A stretch of 64,000 bases of DNA, from contig NZ_JADLZT010000006.1 in the NCBI RefSeq assembly GCF_015453285.1, positions 62,001 to 126,000 of the forward strand, given 5' to 3'. Below are positions 51,903 through 61,488 of this stretch, in pieces (within the stretch, counting starts at the first letter, position 1; every line of letters starts with the position of its first letter). The stretch comes from Lysobacter niastensis (GTDB taxonomy: Bacteria; Pseudomonadota; Gammaproteobacteria; Xanthomonadales; Xanthomonadaceae). The position numbers and the translations under genes are program-made. The notes below the pieces were generated by a model. It worked only from the letters and a program-made list of their open reading frames with translations, was not told the DNA's origin and did no database searches.

Positions 51903-54098
51903 TTACTTCTTGGCAGCCTTGTCGACGCCTGCCGCGCCCTTGCCGGCGGTCAGGCCACGCTTCTCCAGCAGCGGCTCGATCTGCGGATCGTGGCCGGCGA
52001 AGTTGCGGAACAGCTGCAGCGCGTCCTCGCTGCCGCCCTGCGACAGGAGGCTCTGGCGGAAGTGGTCGCCGTTGGCGCGGGTCAGGCCGCCGTTCTGCTT
52101 GAACCACTGCACCGAGTTCGCGTCCAGCACTTCCGACCAGATGTAGGCGTAGTAGCCGGCCGCATAGCCGCCCATGATGTGGCTGAAGTAGGTCGTGCGG
52201 TAGCGCGGCGGAACGGCGTAGAAGTTGACGCCGTCCTTCTTCAGCGCATCGGCTTCGAAGCCGATCACGCCAGCCGCGGCCGGCAGCTGGTCGGCGGTGG
52301 CCTGGTGCCAGTTCTGGTCGAGCATGGCCGCACCGAGGTATTCGGTGGTGGCGAAGCCCTGGTTGAACTTCGACGTGGCCAGCACCTTGTCCAGCAGTGC
52401 CTTCGGCATCGGTGCGCCGGTCTGGTAGTGCTTGGCGTAGTTGCCCAGGATCGACGGCCAGTCGGCCCACATCTCGTTGACCTGCGACGGGTACTCGACG
52501 AAGTCGCGCGGGACGCTGGTGCCGCTGAAGTACGGGTACTTCACGTTCGAGAACATGCCGTGCAGCGCGTGGCCGAACTCGTGGAACGCCGTGGTCACCT
52601 CATCCCAGGTCATCAGCGTCGGCTTGCCTTCCGACGGCTTGGGGATGTTGAGGTGGTTGGCGACCACCGGCTTGAAGCCGCTCAGACCGGACTGGTCGAC
52701 GTAGGAGTTCATCCAGGCGCCGCCGCGCTTGGAGGCGCGCGCGTACGGGTCGAAGATGAAGATCGCCAGCTGCGAACCATCCTCGTTGAACACGTCGTAC
52801 ACGGTGGTGTCGGCGTGGTACTTCGGCAGGTCGGTGCGCTCCTTGAACTTCAGGCCGTACAGCTGGCCGGCGGCGTAGAACACGCCGTTCTCCAGCACGT
52901 TCTTCATTTCGAAGTACGGCTTGAGCTGCGATTCGTCGAAGCTGTACTTCGCCTGGCGCACCTTTTCGGTGTAGAAGGCCCAGTCCCACGGCTCGAGCTT
53001 GAAGGTCGGCTGTCCCTTGGCCTTCTGCTCCTTGTCGATCATCGCCTGCAGGTCGGCGGCTTCACGCTCGGCGTTGGCGACCGCCGCCGGGGCGAGCTGG
53101 CCGAGCATCTTGTTGACGGCGTCCGGGGACTTGGCGGTCTCGTCTTCCAGCACGTAGGCCGCGTAGTTCGGGTAGCCCATCATCTTGGCGCGCTCGGCAC
53201 GCAGCTTGGTGACCTGCGAGACGATGCCGGTGTTGTCGAACTCGTTGCCGCGGGCGCCGCGGACCACCGAGGCCTTGTGCAGACGTTCGCGCAGGGCGCG
53301 GTTGGTCAGCGAGGCTTCCGGCGGCTGGCCGGTCGTGTTGAGCAGCGCGATGACGTACTTGCCCTCGAGCTTGCGCGCCTTGGCGGCTTCAGCGGCGGCG
53401 GCGATCTGCTCGTCGGACAGGCCGTCGAGCTCTTCCTTGGTGTCGACGACGATAGCGGACGCGTTCACTTCGGCCAGCACGTTCTGGCTGAACTTGGTGC
53501 CCAGTGCAGCCAGTTCGGAGTTGATCTGCTTCAGGCGGACCTTGTCGGCGTCGGACAGGTTGGCGCCGGAGCGGACGAAGTCGGTGTAGTAGCGCTCGAC
53601 CAGGCGCACGCCCTGGGCGTCCAGGCCCAGCGAGTCGCGGGTCTCGTACAACGCCTTGACGCGCGCGAACAGCTTGCCATTGAGGTTGATGGCGTCACGG
53701 TGCGCCGACAGCTTCGGCGCGTACTCGGCCTGCAGCTTTTCGCGCGTCGGATTGGTGTCGGTGCCGACGAGGTTGAAGAACACCGTGAGCGAGCGGGTCA
53801 GCGTGCGGCCCGACTTCTCCATCGCGATGATGGTGTTGTCGAAGGTCGGCTTGGCGGAATTGTTGGCGATCGCATCGATCTCCTTCAGCTGCTCGGCCAT
53901 GCCGGCGTCGAAGGCAGGAGCGAAATCGCTGTCCTTGATCTTGTCGAACTGCGGGTAGTGCAGCGACAGCGGGCTGTCGGCGAAGAACGGATTCGCGGCT
54001 TGCGCACTCACGGAGGTATCTGCCTTGGGGGATTTGGCATAGGTGGGGGCGGTTGCGGCCAAAGCCACGGCCAGCGCCAGCGCGAGAGGGTGCTTCAT
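51903..54098 (-). CDS. periplasmic M3 family metallopeptidase (Dcp-like)
   Basis: A 731-aa zinc oligopeptidase. It has a signal peptide (residues 1-21, ending T-Y-A) and so is exported, unlike cytoplasmic PrlC. The zinc motif is H-E-F-G-H (506-510) with the third ligand in a downstream E-x-x-S/A-Q-like region (V-E-Y-P-S-Q-V-N-E-M). The long N-terminal helical half is typical of the M3 family. It trims small peptides, in Dcp from the C-terminus in dipeptide steps. A strong terminator is at 51846. The amidohydrolase at 54292 is divergent. Confidence 0.94.
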   Translation of the reverse strand: MKHPLALALAVALAATAPTYAKSPKADTSVSAQAANPFFADSPLSLHYPQFDKIKDSDFAPAFDAGMAEQLKEIDAIANNSAKPTFDNTIIAMEKSGRTLTRSLTVFFNLVGTDTNPTREKLQAEYAPKLSAHRDAINLNGKLFARVKALYETRDSLGLDAQGVRLVERYYTDFVRSGANLSDADKVRLKQINSELAALGTKFSQNVLAEVNASAIVVDTKEELDGLSDEQIAAAAEAAKARKLEGKYVIALLNTTGQPPEASLTNRALRERLHKASVVRGARGNEFDNTGIVSQVTKLRAERAKMMGYPNYAAYVLEDETAKSPDAVNKMLGQLAPAAVANAEREAADLQAMIDKEQKAKGQPTFKLEPWDWAFYTEKVRQAKYSFDESQLKPYFEMKNVLENGVFYAAGQLYGLKFKERTDLPKYHADTTVYDVFNEDGSQLAIFIFDPYARASKRGGAWMNSYVDQSGLSGFKPVVANHLNIPKPSEGKPTLMTWDEVTTAFHEFGHALHGMFSNVKYPYFSGTSVPRDFVEYPSQVNEMWADWPSILGNYAKHYQTGAPMPKALLDKVLATSKFNQGFATTEYLGAAMLDQNWHQATADQLPAAAGVIGFEADALKKDGVNFYAVPPRYRTTYFSHIMGGYAAGYYAYIWSEVLDANSVQWFKQNGGLTRANGDHFRQSLLSQGGSEDALQLFRNFAGHDPQIEPLLEKRGLTAGKGAAGVDKAAKK

Positions 54099-54291
54099 GG
54101 GACGGTTGCCTCGTCAAAGGGAGCCCGCAGCCTACCTGAAGGGTCACGGCCGGACCCCTGACGAAAGGCATGGGGCCGTGAACGGCTTCATCGGTATCCG
54201 GACGGCTACACTCCGGCGACCAGGCAGGCGCGGGTGGGCTTGCCGGATGTGGCGGCTCATCAACCTGAACACGTGGGGCAAGGGGAATCGC

Positions 54292-56352
54292 ATGAAGTCG
54301 AACGTCGTGACGCTGAAATCGAGTGCGGCGCTGGCAGGCCTGCTGGCCGTGGGGATGGCCGGCAATGCCCTGGCCGCGGAAACGCTGCGCTATGTGGCTC
54401 TGGTGGACGGCGGCAAGCAGGCCGGCCAGCAGGTGGTGACGGTCCGCGACGACGGTTCGACCGCGGTCGACTTCATCTTCAAGGACAACGGCCGAGGCCC
54501 GGAGCTCAAGGAGGAATACCGTCTCGCCGCCGACGGCACGTACCAGACCTACCGGGTCCAGGGCACGTCCACGTTCGGCGCCAAGGTCGACGAAAGCTTC
54601 ACGCGCGATGGCACGCAGGCGCAGTGGAGGTCGACCTCCGACGACGGCCGGCAGAGCGTCGACGGCACCGCGCTGTACTCCCCGCTGGGTGGCACCCCGG
54701 CGTCGTTCTCGGTTGCGCTCAACGCGCTGGCGCAGCGGCCCGACGGCAAGCTGTCGCTGATCCCGAGCGGCACGCTGACGTCGCGCAAGGTCGACCAGGC
54801 CGAGGTGCAGTGCGGCGGCGCCAAGCGCCAGGTGCAGTTGGTGGCCGTCACCGGTGTCGGCCTGACGCCGACCTTCGCCTGGGCGACCACGGACGCCAAT
54901 CCGCGTCTGTTCGCCTATATCTATCCGGGCTACCTGCAGTTGATCGAGGACGGTTGCCAGGCTGACGCGAACGCGCTGGAAGCCAGGCAGAAAGTCGCCG
55001 AGGGCGAAGCGCTGGTCGACCTTGCCAAGCGCCTGGGTCATCGCCTCGAAGGCGCCACGCTGATCCGCAATGCGCGCGTGTTCGACAGCGAGAAGGCCAC
55101 TCTCGGTCCGGCCAGCGACGTGCTGGTGCAGGGTGGCAGGATCGTGTCGGTCGCGCCCGCGGGGAAGGGCAAGGCGAAGGCCGACAACGTCGTCGACGCC
55201 GGTGGCAAGGTGCTGCTGCCCGGCCTGTTCGACATGCACGGCCACATGGGGCGCTGGGATGGCGGGCTCGACCTCGCGGCCGGTGTCACCACCGTGCGAG
55301 ACATGGGCAACGACAACGCGACACTGCAGCAGATGCTGCAGGAGATCCAGTCAGGCACGCTGATGTCGCCGGACATCGTCCCGGCCGGGTTCATCGAGGG
55401 CGAAAGCAAGTTCTCCGCGCGCAACGGCTTCGTCATCAAGGACCTGGACGAGGCGAAGAAGGCCGTCGACTGGTATGCCGAGCACGGCTATCCGCAGATC
55501 AAGATCTACAACTCGTTCCCGAAGGACGTGCTGAAGGACACCGTCGCCTACGCGCACGCCAAGGGCCTGCGCGTCAGCGGACACGTGCCGGCGTTCCTCC
55601 GCGCGCAGGATGTCGTCGACAGCGGTTTCGACGAGATCCAGCACATCAATCAGTTGATGCTGAACTTCTTCGTCGACGACAAGACCGACACGCGCACGCT
55701 GGCGCGCTTCTACCTGGTCGCCGACAGGACCGACGCGCTCGATCTCGACAGCAAGCCGGTGCAGGACTTCATCCAGTCGCTGGCGTCGAAGCAGATCGTG
55801 ATCGATCCGACCCTGGCGACATTCGAGTTCCTGCATCAGCGTGCGGGTGAGATGTCGCCGATCGTCGCCGATGTCGCCGACCACCTGCCGCCGGACATCC
55901 AGCGCGGCCGCCGCGTCGCCGAGATGAACATCCCTGACGACGCCACGGCAGCGAAGTACAACCGCTCGTACAGCAAGATGGTCGACTTCGTCGGCCGCGC
56001 CTACCGGGCTGGCGTGCCCATCGTGGCCGGCACCGACGAGATGGTGGGCTTCACGCTGCAGCGTGAGCTTGAGCTCTACGTGAAGGCCGGCCTGACCCCG
56101 TCCCAGGCGCTGCAGATCGCGACCTGGAACGGAGCCAAGTACAGCCGCACGCTTGACCAGCGGGGTTCGGTCAGTCCTGGCAAACGCTCCGATCTGGTGC
56201 TGATTGACGGTGATCCGACCAGGAACATCGGCGATATCCGCAAAGTGGCGCTGGTCATCAAGGGCGATACGGCCTATTACCCCAGCGAGATCCATGAAGC
56301 GCTGGGGGTCAAGCCGTTCGCCCTGCCGGTCAAGGTGGGCAAGGCCAACTGA
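54292..56352 (+). CDS. exported amidohydrolase with extra N-terminal domain
   Basis: A 686-aa enzyme with a signal peptide (about residues 1-28, ending A-L-A). Residues about 30-250 form an extra domain with E-T-L-R-Y-V-A-L-V-D-G-G-K-Q-A-G-Q-Q, not typical of amidohydrolases. The catalytic half begins with G-L-F-D-M-H-G-H (two His), contains V-S-G-H-V-P-A and I-Q-H-I-N-Q (further His), and the Asp in V-A-G-T-D-E-M. It fits the exported peptide/imide hydrolases of this superfamily. The next gene on the strand is the TonB receptor; the M3 peptidase is divergent. Confidence 0.9.
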   Translation: MKSNVVTLKSSAALAGLLAVGMAGNALAAETLRYVALVDGGKQAGQQVVTVRDDGSTAVDFIFKDNGRGPELKEEYRLAADGTYQTYRVQGTSTFGAKVDESFTRDGTQAQWRSTSDDGRQSVDGTALYSPLGGTPASFSVALNALAQRPDGKLSLIPSGTLTSRKVDQAEVQCGGAKRQVQLVAVTGVGLTPTFAWATTDANPRLFAYIYPGYLQLIEDGCQADANALEARQKVAEGEALVDLAKRLGHRLEGATLIRNARVFDSEKATLGPASDVLVQGGRIVSVAPAGKGKAKADNVVDAGGKVLLPGLFDMHGHMGRWDGGLDLAAGVTTVRDMGNDNATLQQMLQEIQSGTLMSPDIVPAGFIEGESKFSARNGFVIKDLDEAKKAVDWYAEHGYPQIKIYNSFPKDVLKDTVAYAHAKGLRVSGHVPAFLRAQDVVDSGFDEIQHINQLMLNFFVDDKTDTRTLARFYLVADRTDALDLDSKPVQDFIQSLASKQIVIDPTLATFEFLHQRAGEMSPIVADVADHLPPDIQRGRRVAEMNIPDDATAAKYNRSYSKMVDFVGRAYRAGVPIVAGTDEMVGFTLQRELELYVKAGLTPSQALQIATWNGAKYSRTLDQRGSVSPGKRSDLVLIDGDPTRNIGDIRKVALVIKGDTAYYPSEIHEALGVKPFALPVKVGKAN

Positions 56353-56610
56353 CCCCTCTGGCCCCGCAAGCCCGCGCCATCCGGGCGCGGGATGCGCCGG
56401 AGTACGGGGCTTTAACCGTCTGGTAACATTTGCCGGCCAAGTGAGCCGACATGGCGCGGATGCGACCGCGTCGGGGCCGTCAGGGGACGGCCTGAGTCAC
56501 ACGTGAAGACTCGTTCCATCGCCGTACCAGCATGTCGGAGAGGGCGTGCCGGTGCGTCGGCCTTCGAATCCTTGGCGCCCGTTTTGGCGCCGCCTATCGA
56601 GACCGCCCGA

Positions 56611-59001
56611 ATGCCTTCCATGCCGCTTGCCCGCAAGCTTCCCCGTCACGCCCTGACCGCCGCCATCGCGCTGCTGCTGCCGGCCCAGGTCGCCCTCGCG
56701 CAGGACGCGCAGACCGCTGCCCCCGCGCAGTCGGAGGCCCGCACGCTCGATACGGTGCAGGTCACCGCACAGCGCAAAATCGAGAACCTGCAGGACGTTC
56801 CGGTGTCGGTCACCACGATCAATACCGAGACGCTGGACGTGCTCGGCTCGGGCGGCAACGACGTGCGCTTCATGTCCGGCCGCGTGCCCAGCCTGAACAT
56901 CGAATCCTCGTTCGGCCGCGCCTTCCCGCGCTTCTACATCCGCGGCTACGGCAACACCGACTTCCGCCTCAACACGTCGCAGCCGGTGTCGCTGGTCTAT
57001 GACGACGTCGTGCAGGAGAACCCGATCCTCAAGGGCTTCCCGGTGTTCGACCTAGATCGCGTCGAAGTGCTGCGCGGCCCGCAGGGCTCGCTGTTCGGCC
57101 GCAACAGCCCGGCCGGCGTGGTGAAGTTCGAGTCGACCCGTCCGTCGCAGGACTTCGGCGGCTACGGCAAGGTCGGCGTCGGCGAGGACAACATGTGGAA
57201 CCTCGAGGGCGCCGTTGGCGGCGGCCTGACCGACCAGTGGTCGGCGCGCGCGTCGGTGCTGTTCCAGCGCCGCGACGACTGGGTCAACAACACGTTCCCG
57301 GGCCCGAACGATGCCTTCGAAGGCTATGACGAATCCGCCGCGCGCCTGCAGGCGCTGTACGAAGGCGAGGGCTTCGAGGCGCTGTTCAACGTGCACGCGC
57401 GCCACCTCAACGGCACCGCGCGCGTGTTCCGCGCCAACATCATCGAGCCGGGCACCAACAACCTGGTCGACGGCTTCGACGAGGACAAGGTCTCGCTGGA
57501 CGGCCTGAACCACTCCGAACTGGACAGCTTCGGCGCGAATGCCCGCCTGAGCTGGGAACTCAACGACGACTACACGCTGTACTCGATCACCGGTTACGAG
57601 ACGCTGGACACCTTCAGCCGCGGCGACATCGACGGCGGCTTCGGTGCGGTGTTCCTCGGTCCGGGCAACTCCGGCCCGGGCATCATCCCGTTTGCTTCGG
57701 AAACCGCCGACGGCATTCCGGACCACTCGCAGTGGACCCAGGAGTTCCGCATCGAGTCGAACTACGACGGTGCGTGGAACTGGCAGGGCGGCCTGTTCTA
57801 CTTCAACGAAGACTACGACGTCGAAAGCTTCAGCTACGACTCGCTCAACAACAACCAGCAGGACGGCTACGAGCGCGTCAACCAGACCAACGACTCGTGG
57901 GCCGTGTTCGCGGCAGCGACCTGGCAGGCGACCGAGAAGCTCGAGCTGCGCGCGGGCGCGCGCTACACCTGGGACAAGAAGGATCTGAAGGTCGAGGAGT
58001 ACTTCGCGGACGGCTTTGCGCCGTGCATCCGCTATCAGTTCATCTTCAACCGCCCTGACCTGGCGAAGTGCACCATCGAGCAGTTGGCCGCGCAGGAGCC
58101 GGACGGCGACCTGTCGGCTTCGACCGACGATCAGAAGTTCAGCTGGGACCTGTCGGCCACGTACGAGATCAACGACGACGTCAACGTCTACGGTCGCGTC
58201 GCCACGGGCTACCGCGGCAGCAGCATCCAGGCGGCCGGCGCGTTCAACGCCAAGTCGGTCGCCGAGCCGGAGACCTCCACGTCGTTCGAAATGGGCATGA
58301 AGGCCGACCTGTGGGACAACCGTGCGCGCATCAACGCCGGCATCTTCTACTACGAGGTCAAGGACCAGCAGCTCACCGCGGTCGGTGGCTCGGCCAATTC
58401 CAACATCCTGCTCAACGCCGACAAGTCCACGGGTCAGGGCTTCGAGCTGGACTTCCAGGCCTACCTGACCGACACGCTGCTGCTGACCCTGGGCAGCAGC
58501 TACAACGACACTGAAATCGACGATCCCGACCTGGTGGTCTCGGCCTGCGGTACCGGCCAGAAGTTCCCGAACCCGGAGGCCAACTGCACGATCCGCGACC
58601 CGCATGTCTTCGAGCAGGATCCGGTGACGGGCGATTGGACTGCGCGTGCCAATATCGACGGCAACCGCTTGCCGCAGGCGCCGGAGTGGACGCACAACCT
58701 GACCCTTCGCTGGGGCATCCCGATGGACAACGGCGGCGAGTTCTACGCCTACACCGACTGGGTCTACCGCAGCGAAGTGAATTTCTTCCTGTACGACTCG
58801 GTGGAGTTCACCGGCAAGTCGCTGGTCGAGGGTGGCCTGCGCCTGGGTTACACCTGGGGCTACGGCAAGTACGACGTTGCCCTGTACGGCCGCAACATCA
58901 CCGACGAGGTGCAGGTGGTCGGCGCGATCGACTTCAACAACCTGACCGGCATGATCAACGAGCCGCGCCTGTTCGGTGCGGAGTTCAAGGCGACCTTCTG
59001 A
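56611..59001 (+). CDS. TonB-dependent outer-membrane receptor
   Basis: A 796-aa receptor from the ATG at 56611 (a signal peptide follows; ATGs at 56503 and 56620 are alternatives). The TonB box region is T-L-D-T-V-Q-V-T-A, the plug domain contains V-F-D-L-D-R-V-E-V-L-R-G-P-Q-G-S-L-F-G-R-N, and a 22-strand barrel fills the rest, ending with the outer-membrane insertion signal A-T-F. Its ligand is unknown; the nearby exported peptidase and amidohydrolase suggest peptide or catechol-type substrates. The 258-bp upstream gap has TTTAAC and TAACAT text at 56411-56429 that may be promoter, but unproven. A terminator follows. Confidence 0.93.
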   Translation: MPSMPLARKLPRHALTAAIALLLPAQVALAQDAQTAAPAQSEARTLDTVQVTAQRKIENLQDVPVSVTTINTETLDVLGSGGNDVRFMSGRVPSLNIESSFGRAFPRFYIRGYGNTDFRLNTSQPVSLVYDDVVQENPILKGFPVFDLDRVEVLRGPQGSLFGRNSPAGVVKFESTRPSQDFGGYGKVGVGEDNMWNLEGAVGGGLTDQWSARASVLFQRRDDWVNNTFPGPNDAFEGYDESAARLQALYEGEGFEALFNVHARHLNGTARVFRANIIEPGTNNLVDGFDEDKVSLDGLNHSELDSFGANARLSWELNDDYTLYSITGYETLDTFSRGDIDGGFGAVFLGPGNSGPGIIPFASETADGIPDHSQWTQEFRIESNYDGAWNWQGGLFYFNEDYDVESFSYDSLNNNQQDGYERVNQTNDSWAVFAAATWQATEKLELRAGARYTWDKKDLKVEEYFADGFAPCIRYQFIFNRPDLAKCTIEQLAAQEPDGDLSASTDDQKFSWDLSATYEINDDVNVYGRVATGYRGSSIQAAGAFNAKSVAEPETSTSFEMGMKADLWDNRARINAGIFYYEVKDQQLTAVGGSANSNILLNADKSTGQGFELDFQAYLTDTLLLTLGSSYNDTEIDDPDLVVSACGTGQKFPNPEANCTIRDPHVFEQDPVTGDWTARANIDGNRLPQAPEWTHNLTLRWGIPMDNGGEFYAYTDWVYRSEVNFFLYDSVEFTGKSLVEGGLRLGYTWGYGKYDVALYGRNITDEVQVVGAIDFNNLTGMINEPRLFGAEFKATF

Positions 59002-59030
59002 CGTCTGCCTCGATCGTTTGTTGTGCACTG

Positions 59031-59061
59031 ACAACGCCGGGCTCGCCCGGCGTTGTCTTTT
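59031..59061 (+). terminator. intrinsic terminator of the TonB receptor gene
   Basis: ACAACGCCGGG (59031-59041), loop CTCG and CCCGGCGTTGT (59046-59056) make a perfect 11-bp stem followed by CTTTT. This is a clean rho-independent terminator 29 bp after the receptor stop. Confidence 0.93.
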
Positions 59062-59119
59062 GTGCGTCCGTACGACGTGCTGCGCTATCCTTCGGCAAAC
59101 GACGAACGGAGGACTCCCC

Positions 59120-59602
59120 ATGACCACCGCCTACGATTTCACCGCCACCGACATCGACGGCCAAGCCCGTTCGCTGGACGAATACCGCGGCAAGGTGTTG
59201 CTGATCGTCAACGTGGCCTCGCAATGCGGGTTCACCCCGCAGTACACCGGCCTGGAAAAGCTTTGGCGCGACTATGGCAACCGTGGAATGGCGGTGCTCG
59301 GGTTTCCGTGCGACCAGTTCGGTCACCAGGAGCCGGGCGACGAAGCCGAGATCAAGAACTTCTGTTCGCTGAACTACGACGTCACATTCCCGATGTACGC
59401 CAAGATCGACGTCAACGGCGATGCGGCCCATCCGCTGTGGAAGTGGCTGAAGGACGAGAAGGGCGGCATCCTCGGCATCGATGCGATCAAGTGGAACTTC
59501 ACCAAGTTCCTGGTCAGTCGCGACGGCCGCGTGCTGAAGCGCTACGCGCCGACCGACAAGCCCGAGTCGATCGCCAGGGACATCGAGACCGCACTGGCGT
59601 AA
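59120..59602 (+). CDS. glutathione peroxidase
   Basis: A 160-aa thiol peroxidase of the Gpx family. The active Cys is in V-N-V-A-S-Q-C-G-F-T (Cys36), with F-P-C-D-Q-F-G-H-Q-E-P-G (Gln about 71) and K-W-N-F-T-K-F-L (Trp about 125) completing the tetrad. A second Cys (F-P-C-D-Q) is positioned for thioredoxin-dependent cycling, as in most bacterial Gpx. GGAGGA at 59108-59113 precedes the ATG at 59120. Confidence 0.95.
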   Translation: MTTAYDFTATDIDGQARSLDEYRGKVLLIVNVASQCGFTPQYTGLEKLWRDYGNRGMAVLGFPCDQFGHQEPGDEAEIKNFCSLNYDVTFPMYAKIDVNGDAAHPLWKWLKDEKGGILGIDAIKWNFTKFLVSRDGRVLKRYAPTDKPESIARDIETALA

Positions 59603-59642
59603 GCCGCGCTCCCGGCAGCCGGTGCCTGTCCGTGCGGGCATA

Positions 59643-60065
59643 TCAGCGCACGATCGTCACCGGAAGGGTCGTGTGCGAGATCACCTTGGCCGAGACGGAG
59701 CCGAGGAACATGCCGCGTAGCGGGCCGTTGCCATGCGAGCCCATCACGATCAGGTCGACGCGCCGCTTCTTCGCGATGCCGAGCAGCACGTCGGCGACGT
59801 CGCCCACGTGGATCTCCTCCTCGAACGCGAGGCCGGCACGGCGCAGCATGCGCCGTACCTTGCCGCACATCGCTTCCGCATTCTCGGCGTGGTAGCGCGC
59901 TACGCCTTGTGCCCCGAGGGTCACTGCGACGCGCTGTAGCAACGGAACATCGACGTTGCCCAGGATTACCTGCGGCGGTTTGGCCAGCTGCTTGGATAGC
60001 GCGATGACGTGTTTGACGGCGCGCAGGCTGATGTCGCTGCCGTCGACCGCGAGCAAGATCTTCAT
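59643..60065 (-). CDS. universal stress protein UspA family
   Basis: A 140-aa UspA-type protein. The ATP-binding pattern G-x2-G-x9-G-S is present (G-S-H-G-N-G-P-L-R-G-M-F-L-G-S, about 112-126), and the first strand K-I-L-L-A-V-D-G-S-D carries the Asp of the nucleotide site. It should bind ATP and protect under starvation or redox stress. It converges with the Gpx gene (40-bp gap) and lies 87 bp after the reductase gene starts upstream on the same strand. Confidence 0.94.
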   Translation of the reverse strand: MKILLAVDGSDISLRAVKHVIALSKQLAKPPQVILGNVDVPLLQRVAVTLGAQGVARYHAENAEAMCGKVRRMLRRAGLAFEEEIHVGDVADVLLGIAKKRRVDLIVMGSHGNGPLRGMFLGSVSAKVISHTTLPVTIVR

Positions 60066-60152
60066 CTGGACTTCTCCGGTGCATGCCCAACCAGAGCATA
60101 CCGAGCCGGTGCTTTCCGGTACTTGATCCTGGTCAATCCGGCGGCGAGATGC

Positions 60153-60962
60153 TCACTTCTCCACGAAAGCGCGCTCGAACACGTACTGACCGGGCGTACC
60201 GATGCGCGGCGCAGCAGTGAAGCCACGACCGTCCAGCAGCGCGCGGAAGTCGGCCAGCATCTGCGGACTGCCGCAGATCATCGCGCGGTCGCGCCCGGAA
60301 TCCAGCGGCTCGATGCCGAGCTGCTCCATCATCTGGCCGCTGGCCATCAGGTCGGTGAGGCGGCCGCGGTGGTCGTGGCCGTTGAACCGGAAGTCCTCGC
60401 GCGTCACCGCCGGGTAGTACTTGAGCTTGGCGGCGATCTGCTCGCCCAGGAACTCGTGGCGCGGCAACTCGTTGACGATGTAGTCGCGGTAAGCGAGGTC
60501 CTGCGCGTTGCGCACGCCATGGGTCAGGATGACCTTGTCGAAGCGCTCGTAGGTTTCCGGGTCCTTGATGATCGCCAGCCACGGCGCGAAACCGGTACCG
60601 GTGCCGAGCAGGTACAGATTGCGGCCGGCATGCAGGTCGTGGATCAGCAGCGTGCCAGTGGGCTTGCGCCCGACCAGTACCTGGTCGCCCGGCTGGATCG
60701 ACTTCAGGCGCGACGTCAGCGGGCCGTTGGGCACCTTGATGCTGAAGAACTCGAGCTGCTCCTCCCAGTTCGCGCTGGCGATCGAATAGGCGCGCAACAG
60801 CGGGCGCGTCGAACCGTCGGCTTGCGGCACCTGCAAGCCGATCATCACGAACTGGCCGTTGTCGAAGCGGAAGCCGTCGTCGCGCGTGGTGGTGAAGCTG
60901 AAGTAGTCGTCCGTCCAGTGACGGACGTCCAGCACGGTTTCGGTGCCGAAAGCAGAGGACAT
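60153..60962 (-). CDS. fpr: ferredoxin--NADP reductase
   Basis: A 269-aa FAD/NAD(P)H reductase. FAD binding: R-A-Y-S-I-A-S (about 65-71); NADP binding: G-T-G-T-G-F-A-P-W-L (about 118-127) and C-G-S-P-Q-M (about 225-230), with the C-terminal aromatic-containing Y-V-F-E-R-A-F-V-E-K. It passes electrons between NADPH and ferredoxin or flavodoxin, and so supports iron-sulphur enzyme repair and redox stress. The ATG at 60962 begins the conserved domain. Divergent from the gene at 61066. Confidence 0.93.
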   Translation of the reverse strand: MSSAFGTETVLDVRHWTDDYFSFTTTRDDGFRFDNGQFVMIGLQVPQADGSTRPLLRAYSIASANWEEQLEFFSIKVPNGPLTSRLKSIQPGDQVLVGRKPTGTLLIHDLHAGRNLYLLGTGTGFAPWLAIIKDPETYERFDKVILTHGVRNAQDLAYRDYIVNELPRHEFLGEQIAAKLKYYPAVTREDFRFNGHDHRGRLTDLMASGQMMEQLGIEPLDSGRDRAMICGSPQMLADFRALLDGRGFTAAPRIGTPGQYVFERAFVEK

Positions 60963-61065
60963 TGCGGGGGCGGGGGAGTGAATCTGGGCGAATTTTACGC
61001 CACTGGCGCGGGTGTATGGGGGGCGGCCGCGGGTATCATGGGCTGAGTTCCCGGGAGGTGCGCCG

Positions 61066-61482
61066 ATGTCCATCCATTCCAAGGCGCGCCGCGATGCGAA
61101 GAAGCGCAGGCTGTCCAAGCAGAAGACAGCGTCGCCCGAGCGTCCATCGATCGAGCCGCACGCCGAACTCCGTGATCCCGAAGGCACGCTGCTCGGCGGC
61201 ATCGTCCGTCGCGAAGGCGAGTGGACCCTGGGCCTGGGAGGCCGCATCGTCGGCGAGACGCACAGCGCGGCCCGCGTGCTGGCGATCCTCCGGCGCGCCG
61301 CCGAACTGCACGAGCGCGAAGGCACGGAAGTGCGGCTGACCTGTTCCGCGGCATTGCGCGCCGCAGCCACGGAGGAGGCGGCCGGGCAGGGCCTGAGCTT
61401 CGAGCAGTTCGAGTCCAAGCTCGCGCAGGAATTGACGTCGGATGTCGCCGCCATGCCGGTGCAGGGCGGCGCCACCCACTAG
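61066..61482 (+). CDS. conserved small hypothetical protein
   Basis: A 138-aa protein with a strongly basic N-terminus (S-I-H-S-K-A-R-R-D-A-K-K-R-R-L-S-K-Q-K) followed by a compact domain with G-T-L-L-G-G-I-V-R-R-E-G-E-W-T-L-G-L-G-G-R-I-V-G-E-T. The basic head suggests nucleic-acid or ribosome contact. No named family recognised. GGGAGGTG (61053-61060) precedes the ATG at 61066. It converges with the sugar dehydrogenase gene with six bases between stops. Confidence 0.75.
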   Translation: MSIHSKARRDAKKRRLSKQKTASPERPSIEPHAELRDPEGTLLGGIVRREGEWTLGLGGRIVGETHSAARVLAILRRAAELHEREGTEVRLTCSAALRAAATEEAAGQGLSFEQFESKLAQELTSDVAAMPVQGGATH

Positions 61483-61488
61483 CGGACC

